A stretch of DNA of 47,256 bases from Lachnospiraceae bacterium. Its GTDB lineage: Bacteria; Bacillota; Clostridia; Lachnospirales; Lachnospiraceae. The notes below the pieces were generated by a model, which was given only the letters and a program-made list of their open reading frames with translations, was not told the DNA's origin and did no database searches. The stretch is taken from contig JAFXFO010000010.1 in NCBI GenBank assembly GCA_017520425.1, positions 1 through 47,256 of the forward strand, given 5' to 3'. This document shows, in pieces, positions 16,416-23,878 of this stretch (position 1 is the stretch's first letter; each line of letters opens with the position of its first letter). A program made the position numbers and the translations under genes.

Positions 16416-17186
16416 ATGTGGAGAAAACTTATTAAGACAGACATGGTAAAGCGATACAGCTTTAAGCTGTTTATTCGTGTTGCCATATTTTTGTTTGTGT
16501 TTGCAATTTATATCATAAACAAGGAATGGATAAAGGAAATTCTGACCATGGAGTTTTCCTTCGGTATCATAAATTACGGAATCACGCCCATGCATGCAAT
16601 CTGGTTGGTTTTTATGGTAATGATGATTACCCATCTGTTCCCAAGTGATAAGCTGTCCATGGCCCTGTTGAAGAATAAAAAGAAAACCTATGTGGAGGTG
16701 CCGGGATACAATCAACTGGAGCTGATGAAATTTGTGCAGCAACAAAATATAAAGGCTTGGAGTATTATGTTGCTGTGGCTTTGTTTTAATGCTATCTGGG
16801 GTATGCTATATTTGTTTGGAATTATGGATGGTGCGGATTTGTTTATGCTCACCGTGTTTTATTTTTTGTGTGATTATATTTGCATTTTGTTTTTCTGTCC
16901 CTTTCAAAATTTCATTATGAAAAACAAATGCTGTGTCAATTGCAGAATTTATGATTGGGGACATTTTATGATGTTTACCCCCATGCTGTTCATTAAGAAT
17001 TTTTACTGTTGGAGTCTGTTTTTTACGGCATTGGTGGTGTTAATACGGTGGGAAATCGTATATGCCATGTATCCGGAGCGTTTCTGGTCCGGTTCCAATC
17101 AGACCTTGCAATGTGCCAGCTGCAAGGATAAAACCTGTCAGTGGAAGAAGGCGGGAAGTGGGGCGAAGCAGAAAGAGAAAGGTTGA
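16416..17186 (+). CDS. Membrane protein of unknown function with cysteine clusters
   Basis: This 256-aa protein has about six hydrophobic segments. Between them and at the end lie Cys-rich motifs: CCVNC in the middle (~172-176) and CASCKDKTCQWKK near the C-terminus. These are compatible with metal or Fe-S binding on the cytoplasmic side. I chose the ATG at 16416 because AAGGAG lies eight bases upstream; an in-frame ATG at 16377 has no good ribosome site. It follows nrdG by 48 bp and may share the nrdDG transcript, which hints at a redox or metal role. I do not recognise the family. Confidence 0.65.
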   Translation: MWRKLIKTDMVKRYSFKLFIRVAIFLFVFAIYIINKEWIKEILTMEFSFGIINYGITPMHAIWLVFMVMMITHLFPSDKLSMALLKNKKKTYVEVPGYNQLELMKFVQQQNIKAWSIMLLWLCFNAIWGMLYLFGIMDGADLFMLTVFYFLCDYICILFFCPFQNFIMKNKCCVNCRIYDWGHFMMFTPMLFIKNFYCWSLFFTALVVLIRWEIVYAMYPERFWSGSNQTLQCASCKDKTCQWKKAGSGAKQKEKG

Positions 17187-17211
17187 CAAAAGCAAACCTG
17201 CAAGATAAAAT
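17183..17211 (+). promoter_or_regulatory. Sigma-A promoter of the YARHG lipoprotein gene
   Basis: TTGACA (17183-17188), a 17-bp spacer and TAAAAT (17206-17211). The -35 overlaps the preceding gene's stop codon. Confidence 0.75.
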
Positions 17212-17252
17212 AGACATGAATATTGATTTACTTATAAGGAGAGGAAAAGAAT

Positions 17253-18167
17253 ATGAAAAAATGGTTAGTGATTTTAACAGTGGCCCTTCTGTTGACCGGT
17301 TGCGACAAGAAGCAGGAGACGGATGCAAAGGAGGAAAGTCCGAAGCAGACAAGCGCGGAAAGTGTAGAGGAAGCAACGGAGGAAATTGAAGAGACGGAAG
17401 CGTCCGAAGAAAGTGTCACCCAGACTGAGGAAAGTGCCGAATCGGTGGAGACGAGCACGGAAGCTACGGAATACACTGAAGTCACAGAAGAGGTAGAGAC
17501 GGAAGATGCTCCGGTTAGTCAACCGGAAGACATATTCCCAAACAGTAGTGAGGAGGAAATACCGGATGCACTTTTAGAAGGGCTGTCCGCTGATAATCTT
17601 AGTGCAGCCAGATATGAAATCTTCAAAAGGCATGGACGTTATTTTGATGAAAGTGTATTAAACTCTATAGAAATCAAGAACATAGAAAAAATCAAAGCAG
17701 TTGAAGGAAGAGTTCGTTTGGAGGAAGATGTACTCACAAAAGAACTTGTATCATTGCATTGCTATACCAGTAGGGATTTGATGCAGGTATTTTATGCTTA
17801 CATTCAGGATGGAGATTTGTACTACTATTATGACGAGACCGCATATTTTATTGCAGATTGCTATGTTGGGCAGATGAGAAAATATTCCGGATTAAATAAT
17901 ATCAAACGAATGATAACTCTTAATAATGGGAGTGGTGTGGATCCGGTTCCTTGTTTGATTACGGAAGATGGGGAAGTCTATTGGTTTCAATATTCCTATA
18001 GCGAATCGGGTGAAGGAGATGAAGGAATAATTCTTGGGAGAGATTTATTGCTGGAAGAGTATCAGGTAGAAGATATCTTGTATTATAGTGGTGATTGGCA
18101 GGAGAAGGTGGAAGTGTTATTAAAGGATGGTAGTATCATTTATTTGGAAAGTGAGCCTTGGGGCTAA
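17253..18167 (+). CDS. YARHG-domain lipoprotein
   Basis: This 304-aa protein has a signal peptide with lipobox LLTGC (Cys17). A very acidic, low-complexity Glu/Ser/Thr linker (~20-95) resembles a cell-wall-spanning stalk. A YARHG domain follows (~108-150; ARYEIFKRHGRYF is the hallmark), then a C-terminal domain of unknown type (~155-304). YARHG domains are extracellular and often accompany peptidoglycan enzymes, but their function is not established. The gene has its own promoter (17183) and terminator (18187). Confidence 0.85.
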   Translation: MKKWLVILTVALLLTGCDKKQETDAKEESPKQTSAESVEEATEEIEETEASEESVTQTEESAESVETSTEATEYTEVTEEVETEDAPVSQPEDIFPNSSEEEIPDALLEGLSADNLSAARYEIFKRHGRYFDESVLNSIEIKNIEKIKAVEGRVRLEEDVLTKELVSLHCYTSRDLMQVFYAYIQDGDLYYYYDETAYFIADCYVGQMRKYSGLNNIKRMITLNNGSGVDPVPCLITEDGEVYWFQYSYSESGEGDEGIILGRDLLLEEYQVEDILYYSGDWQEKVEVLLKDGSIIYLESEPWG

Positions 18168-18186
18168 ATAAAACAGAGTATGGGGC

Positions 18187-18221
18187 ACCCCGCAGGTAAG
18201 GAATTGCCTGTGGGGTATTTT
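18187..18221 (+). terminator. Intrinsic terminator after the YARHG lipoprotein gene
   Basis: ACCCCGCAGGTAA (18187-18199) pairs with 18204-18216 with G-U pairs allowed, loop GGAA, followed by ATTTTT. Confidence 0.85.
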
Positions 18222-18289
18222 TGTGGTACAGTAAAGAAAAGAAGAGATAGTAGATTCCGTAGAGATTATACGGAGTTTGGAGGAGTAAG

Positions 18290-19576
18290 ATGAATAGAGC
18301 AAATAGAATTATTTGCCTGATGGCAATGTGCATACTGGCAGGGATGTTGACAGCCTGCGGAAAAAGCAGTGGTGAGACCAATGTGCCGGAAACGGTAGAA
18401 GTATTAGGTGAGCCCATGGGTACACCGGAACCAACACCTCAGCCTACAGCCACCCCGGAGCCGACTCCTACTCCTTTTCCCGAGTATGATATTAACCTGA
18501 TGATGGTGGGCGACAATCTGATGCACATGGGTATCGTAACCACCGGGCGGCAGGAGGTAGGTAGCTACAATTATGATTTTCTGTTTGATGGTATCGAGGA
18601 CTTTCTGGCAGAAGCGGAAGTGAAGATGATTAACCAGGAAACCATCCTGGGAGGAAATCAGCTGGGCTTTTCCGGCTATCCCCACTTTAACAGTCCCACA
18701 GAGGTGGGAGATGCCATCGTGGATGCGGGTTTTAATGTGGTGCTGCATTCTTCAAACCATACAGCGGATAAAGGGTTAAAGGGTATATTAAACTGTGCGG
18801 ATTACTGGCAGCAGTATCCGGAAGTGCTGGTGGCAGGAATTGACGGAGACGGTGTGGAAGACGAAATACATATACTGGAAATAGAGGGTGTTACCTTTGC
18901 CATCTTAAATTATGCCTATGCCCCCAATATGGGTAGCTTCCCGTCAGAATATGAAGGGCATATGGACATGTTATGCGACTATAATGAGAAGACCAGATTG
19001 ATTGATTTTACAACCATAAGAGAAGAGGTTTTAACAGAAATCGCAGAGGCGGACAAGCTGGCAGATTTCGTGGTGGTTTGCCCACACTGGGGCACAGAAT
19101 ATACTACCAAGCCTTCCAGCTATCAGGAGAAATTTGCCCGCCAGATGACAGAGGCAGGAGCGGATATCATCATCGGTACCCATCCCCATGTGGTACAACC
19201 CATGGAATGGGTGGAAGCAGAGAATGGTAATAAGTCTCTTTGTTATTATTCTCTGGGCAATTATGTATCTACTCAGAAGCAGGCCCTTTGTATGCTGGAA
19301 GCTATGGCCTGGGTGACCATTCATGTGGACGAGAACGGTCCGTTCATCGATACGGAGCAGACCGGTGTATTACCTCTTGTGTGCCATTACAATGCCATGC
19401 CGGTGCGAATGGAGAGTGTATACCTGTTGGAAGAATACACGGAGACGCAGGCTGCTTCCCACGGTATTAAGGCCTATGGTGGTGTGAATTTGTATTTGCA
19501 GGATTTGTTGGATTGGACAGAGGAAGTGTTTGGAGAGAATGTGCTTAGCAGAGAGCAGATTTTGCAGGCAGAATAG
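18290..19576 (+). CDS. CapA-family lipoprotein (PGA_cap metallophosphatase-like fold)
   Basis: This 428-aa protein has a signal peptide with lipobox LTAC (Cys ~23), a proline/threonine-rich spacer (PTPEPTP repeats, ~45-66) and a CapA domain (~68-330). Conserved family motifs are visible: MMVGDNLMHMG, INQETILGG, SSNHTADKG, CPHWGTEY and GTHPHVVQP. CapA proteins were first linked to poly-gamma-glutamate capsule export, but no capBC is here, so the role is more likely another envelope polymer or an unknown phosphoesterase-like activity. GGAGGA precedes the ATG. Confidence 0.88.
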   Translation: MNRANRIICLMAMCILAGMLTACGKSSGETNVPETVEVLGEPMGTPEPTPQPTATPEPTPTPFPEYDINLMMVGDNLMHMGIVTTGRQEVGSYNYDFLFDGIEDFLAEAEVKMINQETILGGNQLGFSGYPHFNSPTEVGDAIVDAGFNVVLHSSNHTADKGLKGILNCADYWQQYPEVLVAGIDGDGVEDEIHILEIEGVTFAILNYAYAPNMGSFPSEYEGHMDMLCDYNEKTRLIDFTTIREEVLTEIAEADKLADFVVVCPHWGTEYTTKPSSYQEKFARQMTEAGADIIIGTHPHVVQPMEWVEAENGNKSLCYYSLGNYVSTQKQALCMLEAMAWVTIHVDENGPFIDTEQTGVLPLVCHYNAMPVRMESVYLLEEYTETQAASHGIKAYGGVNLYLQDLLDWTEEVFGENVLSREQILQAE

Positions 19577-19634
19577 TAGTTTTAAGAGGGTGGCTTGATG
19601 GAAAGCCACAGGCTTTTGAAAGGTGGTATGAGGT

Positions 19635-19964
19635 ATGGAGAAGAGATTGCTACAGTATTTGCAATGCATGGGAGAGATAAAGGCAGATGAAATGTCTGTA
19701 GAAGAACGCCGAGAACTGGCTGCGAAAATGCTGATACAGATTCAGTTTTTTCAACATGAAAGATTGATTCATTTGATTGTGACGGTGACTTTTGCGATTC
19801 TTACAGTATTGTCCATTTTTGCCTTTTTAGCACTGGAGCAAATCGGGATTCTGGCACTTTGCATTTTACTTCTTGTACTTTTGGTACCCTACATTAGGCA
19901 CTATTATATATTGGAGAATGGTGTGCAGAAGCTGTATACCTATTACGATAGCTTGACGGAATAG
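19635..19964 (+). CDS. Small two-TM membrane protein of unknown function
   Basis: This 109-aa protein has an amphipathic, charged N-terminal ~45 residues, two hydrophobic helices (~47-70 and ~74-92) and a short Tyr-rich tail. TGAGG precedes the ATG. It lies 58 bp after the CapA-like gene, past a GTGGCTT/AAGCCAC hairpin (19589-19608), and ends before a terminator. No family recognised. Confidence 0.6.
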   Translation: MEKRLLQYLQCMGEIKADEMSVEERRELAAKMLIQIQFFQHERLIHLIVTVTFAILTVLSIFAFLALEQIGILALCILLLVLLVPYIRHYYILENGVQKLYTYYDSLTE

Positions 19965-19991
19965 GTTGCATGTGTTTAAAACAGAACGGAA

Positions 19992-20028
19992 ATGTCGGGA
20001 TTTGCGGAAGCAAGTGCCGGCATTTTTT
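19992..20028 (+). terminator. Intrinsic terminator closing the CapA-region transcript
   Basis: ATGTCGG (19992-19998) pairs with CCGGCAT (20017-20023, one G-U), with an inner TTGC-GGAA-GCAA hairpin, followed by TTTTT. Confidence 0.85.
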
Positions 20029-20098
20029 GTCTATGTGAAATTACGCAAGTATAACAGCGGGGATTAAGAAGAATTAGAAAACAATTTTTGTTTAGTCA

Positions 20099-20376
20099 TT
20101 ATACCTTTGGGTATATAGAGAAGAATAGGTTTGAAATACCTAATTTTGTCACAAGAATAATTCTTTTATGTACTATTTGGACATTATAGGGTGAAGGATT
20201 TTCTATATGCAGAAAAACTTACTCGCTATACCTAAAAAAGGAAGAAAAATTAGGTATAGGAAGGCAGTTATTTTCTATATAGAAAACGAGCAGTAAAGAA
20301 GGCGGATTTTCTAGAAAAATAGCAAGAAATTAATTGAATTTAGGTATAGCCACATAATAATTCTGTATATACCTAA
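20099..20376. repeat. Repeat-dense intergenic region with two interleaved palindrome families
   Basis: Within the gene-free 19965-20527 gap, TATACCTAA or its complement occurs exactly at 20227, 20250, 20340 and 20368, with a partial copy at 20135. The 20227/20250 pair forms a 9-bp inverted repeat. A second family, TTTTCT...AGAAAA, occurs at 20199-20216, 20271-20286 (perfect 16-bp palindrome) and 20307-20318 (perfect 12-bp palindrome). TTTGGGTATATA (20106) resembles sites before trxB. No ORF is supported. The region could be a multi-site regulatory region or a cluster of small repeats. Confidence 0.65.
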
Positions 20377-20527
20377 TTGGTATGGGAAGGTAATTTGAGG
20401 ATAGAAGTGTCCTATTATTGTAGCGAATCGCAATTGTTAAAATTCTATAAATATGTTAAAATGGAGGTACAGAAATAGTTGGTTTTAGTCGAAAAGGTAA
20501 ATGACGAACCATGAAAGGAGGAGCTGT

Positions 20528-20992
20528 ATGAGAATCGGTGACAATTGGTCGGTGGCCATGAACCCTCAGATGCCCGGTGTGACGGGAGTGGCAGGAATCG
20601 GTGACGAGAAGACTGCCGGTAAGGTGCAGGGAGTGCAAAAAGGCGAATGCCAGACCTGTAAGGAGCGCAAGTATCAGGACGGCTCCGACGAGATGGTGAG
20701 TTTCAAAGCGGCAGCGCATATTTCACCGGAGGCTTCGGCAGCTACGGTGCGTTCCCATGAACAGGAGCATGTATCCAATGCCTATAAAAAGGCGGCTTTA
20801 GGTGACGGTAAGGTTTTGCAGGCCAGTGTGCGGTTGCAGACAGCCATCTGTCCGGAATGCGGCAGAAGCTATGTGGCAGGCGGTACCACCACTACTAAGA
20901 TAAAGTATAATGAGGATACGCCTTACGGAAAGGAACGAAAGGCTGCGCAGGCAGAAGCGGCTAAGGGGAATCATGTAGATGCTGCGTGTTAA
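20528..20992 (+). CDS. SprA-related putative metalloprotease-like protein
   Basis: This 154-aa protein resembles the SprA-related family (CJM1_0395-type). Visible signatures are CQTCKERKYQDGSDE (Cys41, Cys44), SFKAAAHISPEASA, HEQEH (77-81, an HExxH-type zinc motif) and CPECGRSYVAGG (Cys108, Cys111). The four cysteines probably form a zinc site. I chose the ATG at 20528 for its ideal AAAGGAGG site; an upstream ATG at 20501 is weaker. Biochemical activity of the family is not established. A stator-like gene follows 50 bp later, so it may belong to the same transcript. Confidence 0.8.
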   Translation: MRIGDNWSVAMNPQMPGVTGVAGIGDEKTAGKVQGVQKGECQTCKERKYQDGSDEMVSFKAAAHISPEASAATVRSHEQEHVSNAYKKAALGDGKVLQASVRLQTAICPECGRSYVAGGTTTTKIKYNEDTPYGKERKAAQAEAAKGNHVDAAC

Positions 20993-21042
20993 TACAGGGG
21001 AGAGGTGCCGGTAGGGCGCCTGTTGTAATGAGGAGGAATGTT

Positions 21043-22194
21043 ATGAAAAACAGGATGTACTATTTTTTGTTTCTGTGCTACATCGCCATGGTATTTGTGA
21101 TATTGTATATCAATGGTGTATTTACAGGCGAGATGACAGATACAGCCAATCTGGTGATTAATGTAGGTTTTTTAGTAATCATCGGTATTTTGTTTTTGGT
21201 TTCAACCGCAAGCTTTATACGATTGAATCGCTGTACGGATGCCTTGGTGAAGGTGACTGACAAGGTTTATAAGGCATATGACGGAGGCAATCACAAGCTT
21301 TGGGAAGAATATGCCAAGAAGAAACAGCCCTTTGGGGATATGGTATTGGACGATGCTTTTTTTCGTTATCAGAAGAGAATGAGAATCTATCAGACCAAGA
21401 GAGGTTTAATAGGGGCTGCAGATATAGAAGATTATATCAATGAGGATGTAATCAACAGAGTAGGAAAAACTTACTTTAACTCAGCTATCTCAGGAACCAT
21501 GACCGGTCTTGGTATTTTGGGTACCTTTATCGGTTTGTCCATGGGCTTGGGCTCTTTTAACGGTAATGATATTTATACCATATCAGAGAATATAGGACCT
21601 TTATTAGAGGGTATGAAGGTGGCTTTTCATACCTCCGTGTACGGTATTTTCTTCTCCCTGATTTTTACCTTTGTGTACAGGGGGATTATGTCCGATGCTT
21701 ATGAAAAGCTGGAGGAGTTTTTAGATTGCTTCAGAGAGTGCGTGGAGCCGGTGGTGATTACTGCGGATGAAAACAGTAAGGCCATGCTGATTTATCAGGC
21801 CAACATTGCCAATTCCATCAAGCATATGACCGAGCTTTTGCAGGGCAATGCCATGGAGCAGACCAAGAGTCTGGAAGTCATCGTAAATCAGTTTATGAAG
21901 CAGATGGAGCAGAGCATGGGAAGCTGCTTTGCACGTATGGGGGATTCTCTTTCACAGGCTTGTGAAGCACAGCAGATTTATGCGGAGAATTATAAGAGCA
22001 TGGAGGATACCACCAGACAGCTTCTGGGTGCCAGTCTGACCTTACAGCAGACTTTGGAAGCCACTATGGCCAATCAGGAGGCACTGGCAAGAGAATTGAA
22101 GGCACAGCAGGAGAAGATTGAACAAACCTGCGATACCATAAATGACGAAATCAGCAGTCAGTTGTATACCTTTGGTTTACTGAAGGACATGTAG
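21043..22194 (+). CDS. MotA/TolQ/ExbB-type proton channel subunit with coiled tail (ZorA-like)
   Basis: This 383-aa protein has four membrane helices (~5-25, ~37-58, ~147-170, ~193-214). The MotA/TolQ/ExbB signature GTMTGLGILGTFIGLSMGLG sits in helix 3 and AFHTSVYGIFFSLIF in helix 4. A ~165-residue C-terminal helical, Gln/Glu-rich tail follows. Two N-terminal helices plus a long cytoplasmic tail are more like ZorA or a MotA variant than a short ExbB. AGGAGG lies six bases before the ATG at 21043. The partner OmpA/MotB-like gene follows after 36 bp. No flagellar genes or ZorC/D/E are nearby. It is predicted to use the ion gradient to rotate or pull its partner. Confidence 0.82.
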   Translation: MKNRMYYFLFLCYIAMVFVILYINGVFTGEMTDTANLVINVGFLVIIGILFLVSTASFIRLNRCTDALVKVTDKVYKAYDGGNHKLWEEYAKKKQPFGDMVLDDAFFRYQKRMRIYQTKRGLIGAADIEDYINEDVINRVGKTYFNSAISGTMTGLGILGTFIGLSMGLGSFNGNDIYTISENIGPLLEGMKVAFHTSVYGIFFSLIFTFVYRGIMSDAYEKLEEFLDCFRECVEPVVITADENSKAMLIYQANIANSIKHMTELLQGNAMEQTKSLEVIVNQFMKQMEQSMGSCFARMGDSLSQACEAQQIYAENYKSMEDTTRQLLGASLTLQQTLEATMANQEALARELKAQQEKIEQTCDTINDEISSQLYTFGLLKDM

Positions 22195-22230
22195 TAGTGG
22201 TTGCACATTTGCAGCAGATTGAGAGGTTTT

Positions 22231-23157
22231 ATGAGCAAAAACAGAAGAAATAAGGCCGCTTACGGAGAAGAAAGCTATTGGCAGTCTTATTCCGATATGA
22301 TGGCGGCGTTGTTATTGATTTTTATATTGATTATCGCCATCACTTTGGCGATTTACAAGCAGAAGACCAATACTCTGGAGCTGACCCAGACAGAGCTGGA
22401 TAAGGCTTCCATCGCCTTAAAAGAGGCTTCGGATGAGTTGGAACTGGCGAAGCTGGATTTGGAAAGCTATCGTTTGGAGATTGATGCCTCCAAGACGGAG
22501 CTGGAGAATTCCCTGATAAAGCTTCAGGATGCCTATCAGGAGGCCCAGTTGACCAAGGAAGAACTGGATGCAGCGTATTTGGAGATTGATAACGCGAAAG
22601 CAGAGCTTTCCTATACCAAGACCGAACTGAAGAATATCGTAGGCATCCGTACGGATATTATCGGCGAGCTCCAGAGCAAGTTCAACAATTCCAGTATGAG
22701 AGTGGACCCGGTGAATGGTTCCATTACCTTTTCATCAGATGTATTGTTTGACTACGGTAAGTCCACCCTGACAGATAGCAGTAAGGATGCGTTAAAGGAG
22801 ATTATTCCTATTTATCTGAACGTCCTTCTGCAGGATGCGTATAAGGACTATATTGCGGAGATTATCATCGAAGGACATACGGATACTTCCGGTACCTACA
22901 AGACCAATATGGAGCTTTCAACAGAGCGTGCCATGGCGGTTGCGCAGTTTTGTCTGGATAAAAAGAACGGTTTGAATGAGAAGCAGATTAGTCGTCTGCA
23001 GACCATGCTGACAGTGAATGGACGTTCCTTCAGTTCACCGGTATACAAGGCAAATTCGCAAGTGATTGATATGGAAGCTTCCAGACGAGTGGAGATTAAG
23101 TTCCGCTTAAAGGAAGATGAAATGATAGAAAAAATAGCAGAAATCTTAGGACAGTAA
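22231..23157 (+). CDS. MotB/OmpA-family stator partner with coiled coil (ZorB-like)
   Basis: This 308-aa protein has one N-terminal membrane helix with an acidic residue at its start (SYSDMMAALLLIFILI, Asp22), the expected proton-binding Asp of MotB/ZorB/ExbD proteins. A ~100-residue coiled coil of repeating ELxxA blocks (~42-140) precedes a C-terminal OmpA-like peptidoglycan-binding domain (~161-308; LFDYGKSTL and GHTDTSG). GAGAGG precedes the ATG at 22231; an in-frame TTG at 22201 is less likely. The host is probably monoderm, so binding would be to the cell wall. It forms a pair with the preceding gene. Confidence 0.85.
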   Translation: MSKNRRNKAAYGEESYWQSYSDMMAALLLIFILIIAITLAIYKQKTNTLELTQTELDKASIALKEASDELELAKLDLESYRLEIDASKTELENSLIKLQDAYQEAQLTKEELDAAYLEIDNAKAELSYTKTELKNIVGIRTDIIGELQSKFNNSSMRVDPVNGSITFSSDVLFDYGKSTLTDSSKDALKEIIPIYLNVLLQDAYKDYIAEIIIEGHTDTSGTYKTNMELSTERAMAVAQFCLDKKNGLNEKQISRLQTMLTVNGRSFSSPVYKANSQVIDMEASRRVEIKFRLKEDEMIEKIAEILGQ

Positions 23158-23171
23158 AGGAGCTTACACAA

Positions 23172-23810
23172 ATGGACCAGAACAAGGCAAAGCGCAACAA
23201 GTTATTGGCAGAAAAGGTGATTAAAGGTCTGCAGTCACGTAATATGGAAGGATATTATGTGAAGAACAAGGAGGAGGCTTTAAAGAAAGTATTCTCCCTA
23301 ATCCCCAGAGGCAGCAGTATCGGATGGGGAGGCTCCGCATCCGTGGATGAAATCGGTTTTAAGGTGGTAGCAAAGACCGGTGAATATGTGGTGTTTGACA
23401 GAGATAAGGGAAAGAATCCGATTGAGAAGAAGCAGATTGAAATCCAGACCTTTGGTTGTGATTATTATTTGTGCAGTTCCAATGCTATTACAGAGGATGG
23501 TATTCTGGTAAATATTGATGGTAATTCGAATCGTGTGGCAGCCATTGCATACGGACCTACCCATGTGATTATGGTGGTGGGTATGAATAAGGTGGCAAAG
23601 GATTTGGATGCGGCTATCTGTCGTGCCAGAAACGAAGCAGCACCTATCAATGCACAGAGATTTGAGCTGGATACACCTTGTAGGAAGAACGGTTCCTGTG
23701 CCAACTGTATGTCCAAGGACACCATCTGTTGTCAGTTTCTGGTAACACGTTTCTCCCGCCATGAAGGCAGAATTAAGGTGATTCTGGTAGGAGAGGATTT
23801 AGGCTTCTAA
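23172..23810 (+). CDS. LUD-domain protein (LutC/YkgG-like)
   Basis: This 212-aa protein carries an LUD (lactate utilisation) domain, with GSSIGWGGSASVDEIG and SSNAITEDGILVNIDGNSNRVAAI as signatures. A Cys-containing C-terminal part follows (CRKNGSCANCMSKDTICC, ~177-196). Family members act with Fe-S partners in lactate oxidation, but no LutA/LutB genes are adjacent and many clostridial members stand alone, so a specific reaction is not claimed. AAAGGAG precedes the ATG. It starts 14 bp after the ZorB-like gene and is probably cotranscribed. Confidence 0.88.
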   Translation: MDQNKAKRNKLLAEKVIKGLQSRNMEGYYVKNKEEALKKVFSLIPRGSSIGWGGSASVDEIGFKVVAKTGEYVVFDRDKGKNPIEKKQIEIQTFGCDYYLCSSNAITEDGILVNIDGNSNRVAAIAYGPTHVIMVVGMNKVAKDLDAAICRARNEAAPINAQRFELDTPCRKNGSCANCMSKDTICCQFLVTRFSRHEGRIKVILVGEDLGF

Positions 23811-23821
23811 GAAGAAAGAGA

Positions 23822-23855
23822 TACCCAAGACTTTGGATGACCGGAGTCTTGGGTA
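23822..23855 (+). other. Hairpin in the leader of the Tet-like GTPase gene
   Basis: TACCCAAGACT (23822-23832) pairs perfectly with AGTCTTGGGTA (23845-23855) around a 12-nt loop. No U-run follows, so it is not a classic terminator. It lies between the LUD stop and the GTPase start, where tet(M)-type genes are controlled by attenuation; an attenuator or mRNA-stability role is inferred. Confidence 0.5.
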
Positions 23856-23878
23856 AGTTATGTATAGACGAGGGCATC

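Noticed and set aside
20099-20376. CRISPR array
   Set aside because: Repeats are only 9-16 bp, palindromic and irregularly spaced, and no cas genes are present.
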